Assembly (NCBI GenBank): GCA_029239935.1
Contig: JARBTY010000189.1
Coordinates: 1-5,968, forward strand
DNA length: 5,968 bases
Origin: Clostridia bacterium
GTDB taxonomy: Bacteria > Bacillota_A > Clostridia > Lachnospirales > Cellulosilyticaceae
Direction of reading: 5' to 3'
In this document: piece after piece, positions 5,356-5,968 of the stretch
Numbering within the stretch: position 1 is the stretch's first letter
Layout: each line of letters begins with the position of its first letter
Notes under the pieces: generated by a model
Seen by the model: only the letters and a program-made list of their open reading frames with translations
The model's database searches: none
Told to the model about the DNA's origin: nothing
Program-made: the position numbers and the translations under genes

Positions 5356-5832
5356 ATGGCAGATAATTATGTAAAGCTGATGGATACCATATCTTCTAAA
5401 GAGGGTAAAGCATTTATCACAATCAATGGACAAAATAGAGAGTTGTTTGAGATATCCAACTGCAAAGCACAGCTGGATATGAAAGTACAAAGCAGACAAA
5501 TGCTGGGACATAGAATGGCGCAGCATAAAGTCGTGGGTGCAGAAGGTACAGGCAGTATGACAATGTATTTTATGAACTCAGACATGTTAAAGCTGGCTAT
5601 CGACTACATCAAGAATGGTACTTATGGCGGTATCAAACTTCAGATTAAAAACGAGGATGTACAAAGTACTATTGGCAAGCAGGAAGTCATTTTAAATAAT
5701 GTCATACTTGCAACTATTCCGGTAACAGTTCTTGATGATCAGTCAGAAGATCCTGTTACGATTGATACAGACTTTACGTTTGATGATATAGAGGGATTAT
5801 CGTTTTTTGATCTACCTGTAAATTTCAGATAG
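5356..5832 (+). CDS. Phage tail tube protein (XkdM-type)
   Basis: This 158-residue protein is predicted to form the rigid inner tube surrounded by the sheath. It has the XkdM/DUF2001 pattern. An early strand GKAFITINGQNRELFEISNCKAQLDMK (about 17-43) is followed by RQMLGHRMAQHKVVGAEGTGSMTMYFMNSDMLKL (about 47-80), where 'lG...q.KvvG.eGtGsmt.y..nS.m' is the conserved core of the family. The end is VTIDTDFTFDDIEGLSFFDLP, as in tubes that close with a hydrophobic strand. GGGGGGA (5343-5349) overlaps the sheath TAG and lies six bases before the ATG, a strong ribosome site that fits a high-copy structural protein. A terminator-like hairpin follows directly. Confidence 0.92.
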   Translation: MADNYVKLMDTISSKEGKAFITINGQNRELFEISNCKAQLDMKVQSRQMLGHRMAQHKVVGAEGTGSMTMYFMNSDMLKLAIDYIKNGTYGGIKLQIKNEDVQSTIGKQEVILNNVILATIPVTVLDDQSEDPVTIDTDFTFDDIEGLSFFDLPVNFR

Positions 5833-5837
5833 AAAGT

Positions 5838-5860
5838 GAGGGCCTAAGCGCCCTCTTTTT
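5838..5860 (+). terminator. Intercistronic rho-independent terminator after the tail tube gene
   Basis: GAGGGC (5838-5843) pairs with GCCCTC (5850-5855) across a 6-nt loop, followed by five T (5856-5860). It begins five bases after the tube TAG and 66 bp before the next tail gene on the same strand. With a short stem and short T-run, partial termination is likely. That would give more sheath and tube mRNA than mRNA for the assembly proteins downstream. Confidence 0.75.
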
Positions 5861-5925
5861 AATAGCAGTAATAAACGTGGATTAAGAAAATTAATCAATA
5901 AAATTAAGAAGGGACTTGAAAGCAA

Positions 5926-5968
5926 ATGAAAAGTTTAAAGGCATTTTTAAATCCAACCAAAGTTGAAA
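5926..5968 (+). CDS. Start of XkdN-like phage tail assembly chaperone (partial)
   Basis: Fourteen codons are visible before the window ends: MKSLKAFLNPTKVE. Members of the XkdN-type tail assembly chaperone family (Phage_TAC) begin with this 'L..FLNP..ve' pattern, and the gene normally follows the tail tube in PBSX-like tails. These chaperones bind the tape measure protein, often through a programmed frameshift product, before tube assembly. AAGGGA (5909-5914) lies about 11 bases upstream of the ATG. The identification rests on a very short stretch plus its position in a conserved gene order. Confidence 0.68.
   Translation, partial: MKSLKAFLNPTKVE

Noticed and set aside
5335..5585. Two minus-strand frames opposite the tail tube gene
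   Set aside because: Both lie within a well-identified gene on the other strand, overlap each other, and encode Cys/Ser-rich sequence typical of antisense shadows.
4297..5832. Type VI secretion or extracellular contractile injection system
   Set aside because: Sheath and tube are of the XkdK/XkdM phage type and are followed by an XkdN-like chaperone; no ClpV, TssJLM or AAA+ eCIS gene is seen.

Overview
The window is AT-rich DNA that looks like a low-GC Firmicute, most likely a member of the Clostridia. The reasons are GGAGG-type ribosome sites before nearly every gene, GTG and TTG starts, and PBSX/XkdK-M-N-type tail genes. No gene in view fixes the genus.

Left flank (1-1171): the last codons of an unidentified gene overlap a secreted TolC-family (outer membrane efflux protein-like) gene. 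That gene ends in a clear rho-independent terminator. This flank looks chromosomal.

Control module (1218-3145): two leftward genes form a coupled pair, a Cro/C1-type helix-turn-helix repressor and an ImmA/IrrE-type zinc metallopeptidase that carries two extra C-terminal zinc ribbons. A 267-bp divergent region follows, with three perfect copies and one degenerate copy of a 16-bp repeat, spaced 30, 41 and 50 bp apart. The first rightward gene encodes a coiled-coil protein ending in a sigma-70 region-4-like helix-turn-helix, as in phage late-gene activators.

Structural module (3347 to the window end): a GP20-type capsid scaffold gene is cut by an in-frame TAG, with its C-terminal third still readable behind the stop. 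A tail-terminator-like gene, a contractile tail sheath (XkdK-type), a tail tube (XkdM-type), an intercistronic terminator, and the start of an XkdN-like tail assembly chaperone follow.

No portal, terminase, protease or major capsid gene lies between the regulator and the tail genes. In PBSX-like phages the scaffold is followed by capsid and connector genes before the tail terminator and sheath. Here they are missing and the scaffold is broken. The simplest reading is a headless contractile tail particle locus (R-type bacteriocin or tailocin, of the diffocin kind) derived from a myovirus. It would be held silent by the repressor, released by ImmA-type cleavage, and switched on through the sigma-like activator. 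The tail-terminator gene also carries a 17-bp perfect inverted repeat and an 18-bp perfect palindrome that its protein does not require in any obvious way.
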